Shown piece after piece: positions 1 to 8,411 of a DNA stretch of 9,307 nucleotides (its first letter is position 1; each line of letters starts with the position of its first letter). A program made the translations under genes and the position numbers. The notes beneath the pieces are model-generated. The model was not told where the DNA came from, did no database searches, and worked only from the letters and a program-made list of their open reading frames with translations. This stretch comes from Planctomycetaceae bacterium (GTDB taxonomy: Bacteria > Planctomycetota > Planctomycetia > Planctomycetales > Planctomycetaceae): the NCBI GenBank assembly GCA_015487825.1, contig WFOZ01000395.1, positions 1-9,307 on the forward strand, written 5' to 3'.

Positions 1-1
1 A

Positions 2-478
2 AAAGAAAACGGCACAGGGACAAGCAATCTCGGTTTCATTCAGGGTGGGGCAGCGACAAATGTTGTTACAGATTTTCTGGAAATTCGCGGCGAAGCGCGC
101 AGCCACGATAAAAAATTCCGTGCAGAGATTATTTCAACCATACAGAGTGCTTTTGAAAATGCAGCAAAACAGCTCCAGAATGAAAACGGGAAACGAGGCC
201 GAATTGAATTCGAACATCACCTGAAGTACGAGGCTTTTCAGCTTGATGTTTCTGAACCGGTTGTCCAGGCTGCCATGCAGGCTGTAAAAACGGCGGGGGA
301 AGAACCGGAAATTCGAATTGTCAATGGCGGTTTAGATGCCAACTGGATGACCGAAAACGGGATGCCTACAGTGACGCTTGGTTGCGGTCAGGACGCTATC
401 CACACTACCGCGGAAAAATTGCATGTCCCCAGCTTTCAGAAAGCATGTGAAATCGCCTGGCATCTGGCAATCGACTAA
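2..478 (+). CDS. M20-family metallopeptidase, peptidase T-like (C-terminal part)
   Basis: Open from the left edge in the frame starting at base 2; the 158 visible codons are the C-terminal part and the start lies outside the window. Early on the fragment reads GFIQGGAATNVVTDFLEIRG followed by EARSHD, which is typical of the dimerisation (lid) domain of M20 peptidases of the PepT-like group. Near the end come GGLDANW and GCGQDAIHT; in this family the histidine of the last motif is a ligand of the second zinc ion and the GGLDAN segment lines the active site. The other metal ligands belong to the missing N-terminal half. The family removes N-terminal residues from small peptides in the cytoplasm using two zinc or cobalt ions; tripeptidase activity is inferred from family resemblance only. 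The ending (ACEIAWHLAID then TAA) looks natural, so only the left side is truncated, by the window edge. Subfamily assignment is less certain than the M20 call. Confidence 0.85.
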   Translation, partial: KENGTGTSNLGFIQGGAATNVVTDFLEIRGEARSHDKKFRAEIISTIQSAFENAAKQLQNENGKRGRIEFEHHLKYEAFQLDVSEPVVQAAMQAVKTAGEEPEIRIVNGGLDANWMTENGMPTVTLGCGQDAIHTTAEKLHVPSFQKACEIAWHLAID

Positions 479-619
479 TAAAGTATTGTCAGGAGTTTTC
501 TAAATTCTGAACCGCTGCGGTGCGAGACATTTTGGTCTCTCCGTTGTATGATGCAGGCGGGATTTCCTGTGTGAGAAAGACTTATTCATTTAAGAGACCA
601 AAGGCATTTCTGCTTCAGC
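479..619 (+). promoter_or_regulatory. Leader region with two mutually exclusive hairpins
   Basis: The gap between the peptidase stop and the BFN gene holds a perfect 10-base inverted repeat, TTTGGTCTCT (531-540) and AGAGACCAAA (593-602), 52 bases apart. A second, shorter stem, GAGAC (524-528) with GTCTC (535-539), uses the same central segment, so the two structures cannot form together. Neither is followed by a run of T, so neither is an obvious intrinsic terminator. No convincing sigma-70 promoter was recognised. A regulatory role is an inference and could be chance. Confidence 0.3.
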
Positions 620-682
620 ATGAGTATGGGAAGCTCTCATATCAGTAATCGAAAAGGCAATCATTTAAGTGGGAGTTTGAGG

Positions 683-1087
683 ATGGCGGAACTGGTTGAG
701 ATGCAATTAGCTCGAATTATCATTACTGAGATCAGCGATCAACAGGTGCTTTATCTGTCGGAAGTTGATGGAGATCGCATGTTTCCGATACTGGTTGGTC
801 TTTTCGAAGCGACACGTATCGACCAGCGAATTAAGGGAGACGTCCCGCCCCGGCCAATGACGCATGACTTAATAAAGAATCTCATCCATCAACTTGGGGC
901 AGAGCCTGTAGATATTATCATCAACTCTCTGCATGAACATACTTATTATGCAATGATCCGTCTACAAAAAGATGAAAAGATAATTGAGGTAGACGCCCGC
1001 CCCAGCGATGCAATCGCATTGGCGATGCACTACGACCCGCCACTTCCCATTTTCGTGGAAGAAGATGTTCTACAGGAAGTGAGTTAG
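683..1087 (+). CDS. Bifunctional nuclease family protein (BFN / DUF151)
   Basis: A 134-residue protein consisting almost entirely of a BFN (DUF151) domain. Recognisable segments are VEMQLARIIITE and FPILVGLFEA near the N-terminus, RPMTHDLIKNLIHQLGAE in the middle, and EVDARPSDAIALAMHYDPP then LPIFVEEDVL at the end. Related domains, first described in plants, have been reported to show RNase and DNase activity; the bacterial role is poorly defined and the protein has no export signal, so it should act in the cytoplasm. The same frame stays open to an ATG at 620 (155 residues), but the extra 21 residues (starting MSMGSSHISNRKG) do not resemble the family and 620 has no nearby ribosome site. The ATG at 683 has GGGAG at 671-675, seven bases upstream, so it is preferred. 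It follows the peptidase gene on the same strand but the gap makes co-transcription unsure. Confidence 0.88.
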   Translation: MAELVEMQLARIIITEISDQQVLYLSEVDGDRMFPILVGLFEATRIDQRIKGDVPPRPMTHDLIKNLIHQLGAEPVDIIINSLHEHTYYAMIRLQKDEKIIEVDARPSDAIALAMHYDPPLPIFVEEDVLQEVS

Positions 1088-1118
1088 TATCGTTCGAACG
1101 ACAGCTATCATGATTCCG

Positions 1119-1159
1119 GGTTCTTCCTCTATTTTAGCCATTAAATTCTGCGAAGAACC
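1119..1159. terminator. Hairpin between convergent genes, possible bidirectional terminator
   Basis: A perfect 8-base inverted repeat, GGTTCTTC (1119-1126) and GAAGAACC (1152-1159), encloses a 25-base A+T-rich loop. It sits between the 3' ends of the BFN gene and the DUF1501 gene, the expected place for a shared terminator. Neither side has a strong T tract right after the stem, so it is not a textbook intrinsic terminator. A separate perfect 10-base palindrome, CGTTCGAACG, lies at 1091-1100, three bases after the BFN stop. Nothing else was seen in 1088-1231. Confidence 0.35.
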
Positions 1160-1231
1160 TGATTCCTGAACGATCTCTGGAGACGTTCTCTTCTCTGTTT
1201 GTAGCCTGCACCTGGTTCAGAGATTTTACTA

Positions 1232-2680
<1,449 letters not shown>

Positions 2681-2740
2681 GAGAAGTATCCTAACTCGGA
2701 GAAACCGAAACCAAACAAAAATGGTAACGATTCAGCGTTG

Positions 2741-2823
2741 ACGTAGTGTCCGCTACCCGCGGACCATCGATTAACCATTGAACCCCAATCGCCAATGTCG
2801 GTCCGCAATAGCGGACCCTACGT
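2741..2823. repeat. REPIN-like palindromic element between the DUF1553 and DUF1501 genes
   Basis: Two inverted arms of about 25 bases, 2741-2766 and 2799-2823, both beginning ACGTAG when each is read inward, with one-base differences and a one-base length change. Each arm is itself a hairpin: GTCCGC (2748-2753) with GCGGAC (2759-2764) around a 5-base loop, and GGTCCGC (2800-2806) with GCGGACC (2811-2817) around AATA. The arms are separated by 32 bases. Paired hairpins in an intergenic gap are typical of REP doublets (REPINs or BIMEs). There is no T tract, so intrinsic termination is not indicated, but the structure could affect expression of the downstream DUF1501 gene or stabilise the upstream message. 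Its repetition elsewhere in the genome is inferred. Confidence 0.65.
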
Positions 2824-2843
2824 CTGCATTCAAAACTGTGAAA

Positions 2844-5800
2844 TTATTGTGTGACCGTTTCGTCCAGATTCAGTAAAGTATTCGAAATGGCGAACCAAGC
2901 CGCCAGTTCCTGCGAGTTGTCTGTTTTATGTGGGAAGCCCGGCAGTTTGAGCCCTGCTCTTTCTTTTACTAAATCGGGATTCTTTTTGATTGTTTCCCGT
3001 TCCTGTTGTAACAGATCGAGAAGAATATCGATTTCTTCGGTTTTTGGTTCTCTGGAAGTACAAAGCCGAAATCCATAAATGATTCGATCACGGTCTGTGT
3101 GTCTCTTGGGTTCATTGAGCATTCGCATCGCCAGGCCCAACGCCATTTCAGAATAAGCCGGATCGTTGAGCAGGGTCAGTGCCTGTAGTGGTGTATTTGT
3201 TTTGGAACGATTCACCACGCAGGCCGTTCGATCCGGAGCATCAAAGCTGACAAATGAAGGGTAAGGCGCATCTCTTTTCCAGACGGTGAAAACTCCTCTG
3301 CGAAATCTGTCTTCATCATTTGCGGTGATCCACTTGGGCTGGTTTCTTCCGATGGATCGCCAAATCCCGTCAGGTTGAAACGGCATCACAGGAGGACCAG
3401 CCATTTTATCAGAAAGCAGTCCGCTGATCGCCAGTGCGTTGTCTCGAATGAATTCTGCAGCAAGACGAAAACGTGGGCCTCGCGAGCACCATTTGTTCTC
3501 GGGATCCTTGTTAGATTCGGCAGTGAACTGTGAAGATTGTCTGTAGGTTTGAGAAAGTACAATCGTCTTTAGAACATGCTTCATCGACCAGCCATTCGAT
3601 TTCAGTTCGCTGGCGAGCCAATCAAGAAGTTCCGGATGTGTAGGCGGTTCGCCCTGAGAGCCAAGATCTTCCATTGTTGTGACGATCCCCCGGCCAAATA
3701 ATTCTGCCCACCACCTGTTGACTGTGACCCGCGGGAGCAGCGGATTGTGATCAGAAACGATCCACTGCGCAAGTCCAAGACGATTCGGAGGATAATAGTC
3801 ATCTCCGGCCCCAAACAATTTCGGGACTCCGGTTGTCACTTTTTCTCGCGGCGAGAGGTAGTCCCCTCGGCTGAGAATATGCGTTTCCCGGGGCTTGTCC
3901 ATTTCGACCATCACCAAAGTTGTGGGAGGATCTGTTTTTTTCAGTTGTGCCTGAACTGTTTTTATCTGTTTTTTCAGCTTGACCAGTTCAACATTTTGAT
4001 CCTGAAAATAAGTCAGCAGCTTCTGTTCTTCCTTTTGGGACCGTTTCTCTTTCCGAGCCAATTCGGTCAAATCGCCTGGAGTGTTCAACATGCTTAAATC
4101 GCCGGAATAAGCAGACAGTCGAACCCGACCAATTGTACGTCCCTGCCCGTAGTTCTGCTCTAATCTCAATTTCAGTTGAGAGCTATTGTTCAACTTCAGT
4201 GGACTTGCAAGCGAAAAGATCGCCCAGTGAGATTTATGAAATTCCGGGGCAATGGCCCAGCCTGTTTTGGGATCCCCGTCAAACGCACCTGAAACATCCC
4301 AGTTGACTTGAGAGAAATCTGCGGTGGCATTGCTGAACGGAACGCTATCGAGTTGCTGGTCCTGTTGAACCTGAAGGCTGAATTCACTGAGAATAAAATT
4401 TGCTCGATCTTCGTCACCACGACCTGGGCCGCTGCCCGGAAGTTTTTCGTGTGTCAGGCCCTCAAGTTTAATGGCAGTAATTTGAGGTAAGTCTGAATTG
4501 GCCAGGATTTCATAGGCTGTTCTGTCTGGAATAGTACCCGTTACCAGGACTGAGCCATCATCCAGAATTTCAGATTCTTCTTCTCCTGTTGAAGAAAACT
4601 TTTGGATAGATAAAGTACGCCATTGGTTTTGGGAATCGACAACTGCGATCTGCTTTAACCATTGAGGATAGCTTTTTTTGACTTGGCTGATGAGTTCTGT
4701 TTGCGTCTTTTCGAGGTCCACGATTTGAAGTCCAAGATCCTCCCTTTGTTTTTGTATCTCGGAGGAAAGAGGCAAATCCATCTTGGGGCCATAAAAATCC
4801 CAGGTAACGCCTCCGGTTTTTTTTACTTCCAGGGGTGTATTGTTGAAGTAAGCAAACAGTTGATAATAATCTTCCATGTCAAAGGGATCGTATTTGTGGT
4901 CGTGGCACTGGGCACAAACGAGCGAGGTTCCCAGAAAAACAACTCCTGTCGTGTTGACACGATCTATAATCTGGTTCGTGCGGTTTTCTTCCGGATGCAC
5001 GCCAGCTTCAACGTTGCAGGTGACGGTACGATGAAATCCGGTCGCAACTTTCTGCTGGAAAGTTGCATTCGGAATCAGATCGCCTGCGAGCTGCTCGACG
5101 ACAAACTGATCGAAAGGCATGTTATCGTTCAATGCATTGATAACCCAGTCGCGGTAGGCCCAACTGTCTCGAATCTGGTCGGCCTGAAAACCGTTGGAGT
5201 CTGCATATCGAGCCAAATCGAGCCAACCGGTTGCCCATTTTTCACCAAAGCGTTTTGAGGCCAGCAGCCGATCAACAACTTTTTCGTGAGCCGAGTCCGA
5301 GGAATCATTCAGGAAGGAATCGAGTTGCTCCAATGTCGGAGGCAACCCCGTCAAAGCGAGAGAAACCCGACGGATCCAGCGAGTTTTTTCCGCTTGCAAG
5401 GCCGGAGTAATCCCCTGTTGTTCATGTTTGCGGGCGATAAAATGATCAACCGGATTCAAAGGCCAGTTGTGATTTTTAATTTTGGGAACGATTGGTCTGG
5501 TGATCGGTTGATAGGCCCAATGCTTTGCGACCGCTGCGGAATCTGGCCAGTTGGCTCCCTGTTGAATCCAGAGTTTTAATGTTTCCACGTCTTCTTTTGA
5601 AAGCGGATCTCCATCGGATGGCATCAGATCGCCGGCATCAGAATCGATAATGCGTACAATGAGTAGAGATTGATCCGGCTTGCCCGCAAGTATGATCGGT
5701 TCCTCAGAATCTGCAACGCCAAAGGCAGCAGCCCGACGGGAGAGTCGCAAACCTCCCTTATCCTGAACTTCGCCATGACATCGATAGCAATGTTCATGCA

Positions 5801-5942
5801 GAATCGGTTCAACATCAGTTACAAAATCGATGGTGCGATCTGCCGCATCAACACCTGCTGAATAAAACAGGACGGCACCCAGAATAGAAAAGATGCGCAG
5901 ACTCTGTTTTGTATGCCTGTCGAAAGAGCCAAAGATCATCAT
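2844..5942 (-). CDS. Secreted protein with planctomycete cytochrome c, DUF1549 and DUF1553 domains
   Basis: A 1032-residue exported protein. Residues 1-33 form a signal peptide with hydrophobic core ([14 protein letters not shown]) and an Ala-X-Ala-like end. The planctomycete cytochrome c domain follows: haem motif CYRCH (52-56), with Met107 in [10 protein letters not shown] a likely sixth ligand. DUF1549 spans roughly 160-370 ([26 protein letters not shown]) and contains a second CxxCH, CAQCH at 343-347. The middle, about 390-700, has two predicted coiled-coil stretches (about 392-420 and 620-672) around a beta-rich segment. DUF1553 runs from about 715 to 1000 ([40 protein letters not shown]). 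The start is supported by AGGGG (plus-strand 5952-5956) nine bases upstream; a second ATG follows directly. It lies 51 bases after the PHP gene and precedes the DUF1501 gene, suggesting one transcript. Haem binding and periplasmic or surface location are inferred from motifs; the biochemical role of the family is not established. Confidence 0.93.
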   Translation of the reverse strand: MMIFGSFDRHTKQSLRIFSILGAVLFYSAGVDAADRTIDFVTDVEPILHEHCYRCHGEVQDKGGLRLSRRAAAFGVADSEEPIILAGKPDQSLLIVRIIDSDAGDLMPSDGDPLSKEDVETLKLWIQQGANWPDSAAVAKHWAYQPITRPIVPKIKNHNWPLNPVDHFIARKHEQQGITPALQAEKTRWIRRVSLALTGLPPTLEQLDSFLNDSSDSAHEKVVDRLLASKRFGEKWATGWLDLARYADSNGFQADQIRDSWAYRDWVINALNDNMPFDQFVVEQLAGDLIPNATFQQKVATGFHRTVTCNVEAGVHPEENRTNQIIDRVNTTGVVFLGTSLVCAQCHDHKYDPFDMEDYYQLFAYFNNTPLEVKKTGGVTWDFYGPKMDLPLSSEIQKQREDLGLQIVDLEKTQTELISQVKKSYPQWLKQIAVVDSQNQWRTLSIQKFSSTGEEESEILDDGSVLVTGTIPDRTAYEILANSDLPQITAIKLEGLTHEKLPGSGPGRGDEDRANFILSEFSLQVQQDQQLDSVPFSNATADFSQVNWDVSGAFDGDPKTGWAIAPEFHKSHWAIFSLASPLKLNNSSQLKLRLEQNYGQGRTIGRVRLSAYSGDLSMLNTPGDLTELARKEKRSQKEEQKLLTYFQDQNVELVKLKKQIKTVQAQLKKTDPPTTLVMVEMDKPRETHILSRGDYLSPREKVTTGVPKLFGAGDDYYPPNRLGLAQWIVSDHNPLLPRVTVNRWWAELFGRGIVTTMEDLGSQGEPPTHPELLDWLASELKSNGWSMKHVLKTIVLSQTYRQSSQFTAESNKDPENKWCSRGPRFRLAAEFIRDNALAISGLLSDKMAGPPVMPFQPDGIWRSIGRNQPKWITANDEDRFRRGVFTVWKRDAPYPSFVSFDAPDRTACVVNRSKTNTPLQALTLLNDPAYSEMALGLAMRMLNEPKRHTDRDRIIYGFRLCTSREPKTEEIDILLDLLQQERETIKKNPDLVKERAGLKLPGFPHKTDNSQELAAWFAISNTLLNLDETVTQ

Positions 5943-5993
5943 TAGTCATTGCCCCTGATGAAGAATAGTCAGTTCCCGATTTTACTGTTTATT

Positions 5994-8075
5994 TCAGTCA
6001 GACTCAAGAAATTTCAGCCCGTTTTTCTCATCCGGTACTGCAAAGTGAATTGAGCCGATGTGTTCTTTTTGCTTGTTGCGTATGTTTTTTGCTGAAAAGA
6101 GTCGTCCAGTGCTGGCTGAGGCGATGCCATACGCACAGTCGAATTCATACCGGCCCAGCAGGTTAAACTGTGTATCTGTAACTAGCAGAATCTTCGGAGA
6201 GCCGTAACAGCCGAACCACCACTTGCCATCAGCGAAGGTTGCGGTTTGGATTCCCAGATGTGTGTGCCCACTTTTGATGATGTGCTTTTTTACGAACTGA
6301 AATTTCTCGTCATATTCGTAAACGTAATTTTCCTCAACAGCATCCGGCAAACCACCAATGAGATAAAAACGGCCCTCGTGGTATCCCATCCCCCCTGCCC
6401 CGTGAAAAAGTTCCTGCGTTTCATGTTTGGAAATCAGCGAAAGGTCGTCGGCATCGTAAACGTAAACCCAGGAATCTGCATTTCCTTTCGGGTCGTTAAA
6501 TTTCCCCAGGTTGACTGCAACATAAACGCGATCCTTATGCACACATAAATCGCCATGATGATTGGGAACCGGGATTTTCTTCAGCAGTTTGCCAGCCCGA
6601 TCTGTTTTGACTAATTGCGTGGTGTAGCTCCAATAGATCGCGTTTTGATTAAGATCGAACCCCTGCAAATGATGACGATAAGCTCCTTGGCAAGTGATCG
6701 GTTTCTCTTTGAGTTCCTCTCCTTTTTTCAACAGCACCGGTTGCACCCAGGCCATTTTGAAATCATCGACCTCAGCAGGATTGGGATGTTTTTTACTCGA
6801 TGTGATACGGGCACGGACATAAATTTCGTTTCCCTGAAATTTGTAGGTAGCACTGTTTCCCTTGACGGTTTTCAGGATCTCACCAATATCATTACTGTAA
6901 ATGCGAGTCGTGCGGACTTCCTTGCCCTCTTTATCGAGTACCGGATGGCTCGTTCTGTCGTAACCGATTCGAGTGCCGATGAATTCGATGGTGTAAGTTT
7001 CGCCGGGTGCAGGAACGATGTCGATATGAAGTTGTTTGTCATCTGATTGAATCTTCTTTAACTCTACACCACTGGATGAATAAAACTTCCCGGCTTCCAA
7101 CGCTTTGATCAGCGAACCGGCTTCGAGCTTGTCTGTCAGAACAGTCACCCATCCTCTACCCGGCTCGCTGTCTCTGCTGGGGATGTTATGGTAGTTGTGG
7201 CCGTCGTCGGTGGCGATCCCATACATCATCGGCAATTCAAATTCTGCAATCCGTTTTGTCAGAATGATATCCCACAGTCGCTCGGTCGAAGGATGGGTTT
7301 CATCTCCCTTATTATGAACAGAAGGATGCCCGTTATAAACTTCGAAAAAACGATCTCCGACAACCCGCATCAAATCTTCTGCGGTAATCGCGTAATAGAA
7401 GTTCGGATGATTCAGATGGATGATCATCGGCTGCCCGGTTAGTTGCCGTTGTATCATGACTGCATTGACGTTGTTCTGAATTGCCTCGGCAACGGTTTTT
7501 CCTCCTCGCGGAATGATTAACTCTTTCAAGTTGGTGACATTCAGGTGAATCGGAATTCTCTTCCCCAAAATGTCGCTGATTTCTTCTCCCTGAATCAGCA
7601 GAAATTTTTCCGGCTTGTTGAATCGTTTAGCCACTTCAGAAAACTTGCGCAACCTCACTTGCAGTTTATCGTCGACCGTGCGAGTTTCGACCCAGTCGGG
7701 ATACTGCTTAATTAACTTTTCATAGGCATTTGTTCCCCCTTTGCTTTTTTCGACACCGACCCAGTGTTCTTTATCAGCAAGCACATTATGATCGGTGAAA
7801 ACCAGAAACTGATAGTTATGTTTCTCGTACCACAACGCGATCATTTCAAGATAATCATCGCCATCACTCCAATGGGAATGCGTGTGCATGTTCCCCTTGT
7901 ACCAGCGAAGTTTCGAAGTTTCTTCCAGCAGACTCTCTCTCGCTTCGCCAGCAATCAACAGTTGTCCGGGAGCAGTAGAAAAAGAGGCTACGACGATGAC
8001 CAGGCTCGTCAGCAGCATCCAAAAAGAACGATATTTTGCTCCAGCGTGTAAATTCATAATGAGTTCCGGTATCAT
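5994..8075 (-). CDS. Secreted PHP-domain (CehA/McbA-type) metallohydrolase fused to a beta-propeller-like domain
   Basis: A 693-residue protein. A hydrophobic segment at about 18-36 (FWMLLTSLVIVVASFS) acts as signal peptide or anchor. The PHP domain follows, with metal-site motifs visible: MHTHSHWSDG (H64, H66, D71), FTDHN (D95, H96), GEEI (163-166), H177, HLNHPNF (H220, H223) and ATDDGHNYH (D290, D291, H293). All expected ligands appear present, so it should be an active metal-dependent hydrolase of phosphoester or similar bonds; the substrate is unknown. After a beta-rich linker (about 340-450), residues 465-690 contain about five repeats of roughly 50 residues ending in His/Gly-rich strands (HHGDLC, FHGAGGMGYHEGRFYL, HTHLGIQTATFADGKWWF, CAYGIASASTGRLF), resembling propeller blades. 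An in-frame ATG at 8057 (residue 7) gives a more usual signal-peptide start; neither start has a strong ribosome site. It is the first gene of the presumed minus-strand operon. Confidence 0.85.
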   Translation of the reverse strand: MIPELIMNLHAGAKYRSFWMLLTSLVIVVASFSTAPGQLLIAGEARESLLEETSKLRWYKGNMHTHSHWSDGDDYLEMIALWYEKHNYQFLVFTDHNVLADKEHWVGVEKSKGGTNAYEKLIKQYPDWVETRTVDDKLQVRLRKFSEVAKRFNKPEKFLLIQGEEISDILGKRIPIHLNVTNLKELIIPRGGKTVAEAIQNNVNAVMIQRQLTGQPMIIHLNHPNFYYAITAEDLMRVVGDRFFEVYNGHPSVHNKGDETHPSTERLWDIILTKRIAEFELPMMYGIATDDGHNYHNIPSRDSEPGRGWVTVLTDKLEAGSLIKALEAGKFYSSSGVELKKIQSDDKQLHIDIVPAPGETYTIEFIGTRIGYDRTSHPVLDKEGKEVRTTRIYSNDIGEILKTVKGNSATYKFQGNEIYVRARITSSKKHPNPAEVDDFKMAWVQPVLLKKGEELKEKPITCQGAYRHHLQGFDLNQNAIYWSYTTQLVKTDRAGKLLKKIPVPNHHGDLCVHKDRVYVAVNLGKFNDPKGNADSWVYVYDADDLSLISKHETQELFHGAGGMGYHEGRFYLIGGLPDAVEENYVYEYDEKFQFVKKHIIKSGHTHLGIQTATFADGKWWFGCYGSPKILLVTDTQFNLLGRYEFDCAYGIASASTGRLFSAKNIRNKQKEHIGSIHFAVPDEKNGLKFLESD

Positions 8076-8237
8076 AAGGAAATATTGTTGCAGAGTTCAT
8101 TGAGTAATACTTTACAGATTTAGTGACGTCCTGAAAGCCTGCCGGAAAAATAATACCTGATAACCCACCGCGGCATAGTCGCAACCAAATTTATAATGAC
8201 CACCAATGCACGAAATTACGGAGAAAAAAGAAGGAAA
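8076..8237. other. Upstream region of the minus-strand operon, no clear promoter
   Basis: This part of the divergent intergenic region should hold the promoter for the three-gene minus-strand block. A TATTAT-like hexamer on the minus strand (plus-strand 8150-8155) and a TATAAT on the plus strand (8192-8197) were seen, but neither has a matching -35 hexamer at normal spacing. The stretch 8218-8237 is purine-rich (runs of A and G) just outside the palindromic element. No open frame of interest and no RNA gene were recognised. Confidence 0.3.
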
Positions 8238-8360
8238 AGTAGGATGGTCGTGCTTGTATCTGTCGTTGATGCATAAGTTTTGTCCCTCCGGGACTAATCA
8301 GCCACCCTTAACCGAAAATACTTATGTGTAGAAAGACAGGTGCTCCCGCACCATCCTACT
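8238..8360. repeat. 123-base palindromic, MITE- or REPIN-like element
   Basis: Two inverted arms of exactly 41 bases, 8238-8278 and 8320-8360. The outer 11 bases (AGTAGGATGGT and its complement) pair perfectly; further in, a CTGTC block and, at the inner ends, CATAAGT (8272-8278) also match their partners in the opposite arm. The right arm contains its own hairpin, GGTGC (8339-8343) with GCACC (8348-8352); the equivalent in the left arm has decayed. The central 41 bases contain a third hairpin, GTCCC (8282-8286) and GGGAC (8290-8294) around TCC. No reading frame of a transposase is present, so it would be a non-autonomous element. No clear target-site duplication was seen beyond a TA just inside each end. 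Confidence 0.7.
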
Positions 8361-8401
8361 ATTTGCATTGCGGACCCTTGCGAGTAAATGTCACATCGAA
8401 T

Positions 8402-8406
8402 GAGGA
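8402..8406 (+). promoter_or_regulatory. Ribosome binding site of the ceramidase-like gene
   Basis: GAGGA lies five bases before the ATG at 8412. Together with the signal peptide that follows immediately, it fixes the start of this gene, which has no stop inside the window. Confidence 0.65.
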
Positions 8407-8411
8407 CAATC

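Noticed and set aside
620..682. Extended N-terminus of the BFN protein starting at the ATG at 620
   Set aside because: The 21 extra residues do not resemble the family and 620 lacks a well-placed ribosome site, whereas the ATG at 683 has GGGAG seven bases upstream.
2741..2823. Intrinsic terminator between the DUF1553 and DUF1501 genes
   Set aside because: The stems are strong but neither is followed by a T tract in the direction of transcription, and the sequence looks more like a paired repeat.
4662..5258. 198-codon plus-strand open frame opposite the DUF1549/DUF1553 gene
   Set aside because: It lies wholly within a well-supported minus-strand gene, and its translation shows no recognisable domain; it is a shadow of that gene.
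6615..7046. 143-codon plus-strand open frame opposite the PHP gene
   Set aside because: Antisense to a region with clear PHP-family protein sequence and without any recognisable motif of its own.
8192..8197. TATAAT as a -10 element for the ceramidase-like gene
   Set aside because: There is no -35-like hexamer at the right distance and it lies more than 200 bases before the start codon, with the palindromic element in between.
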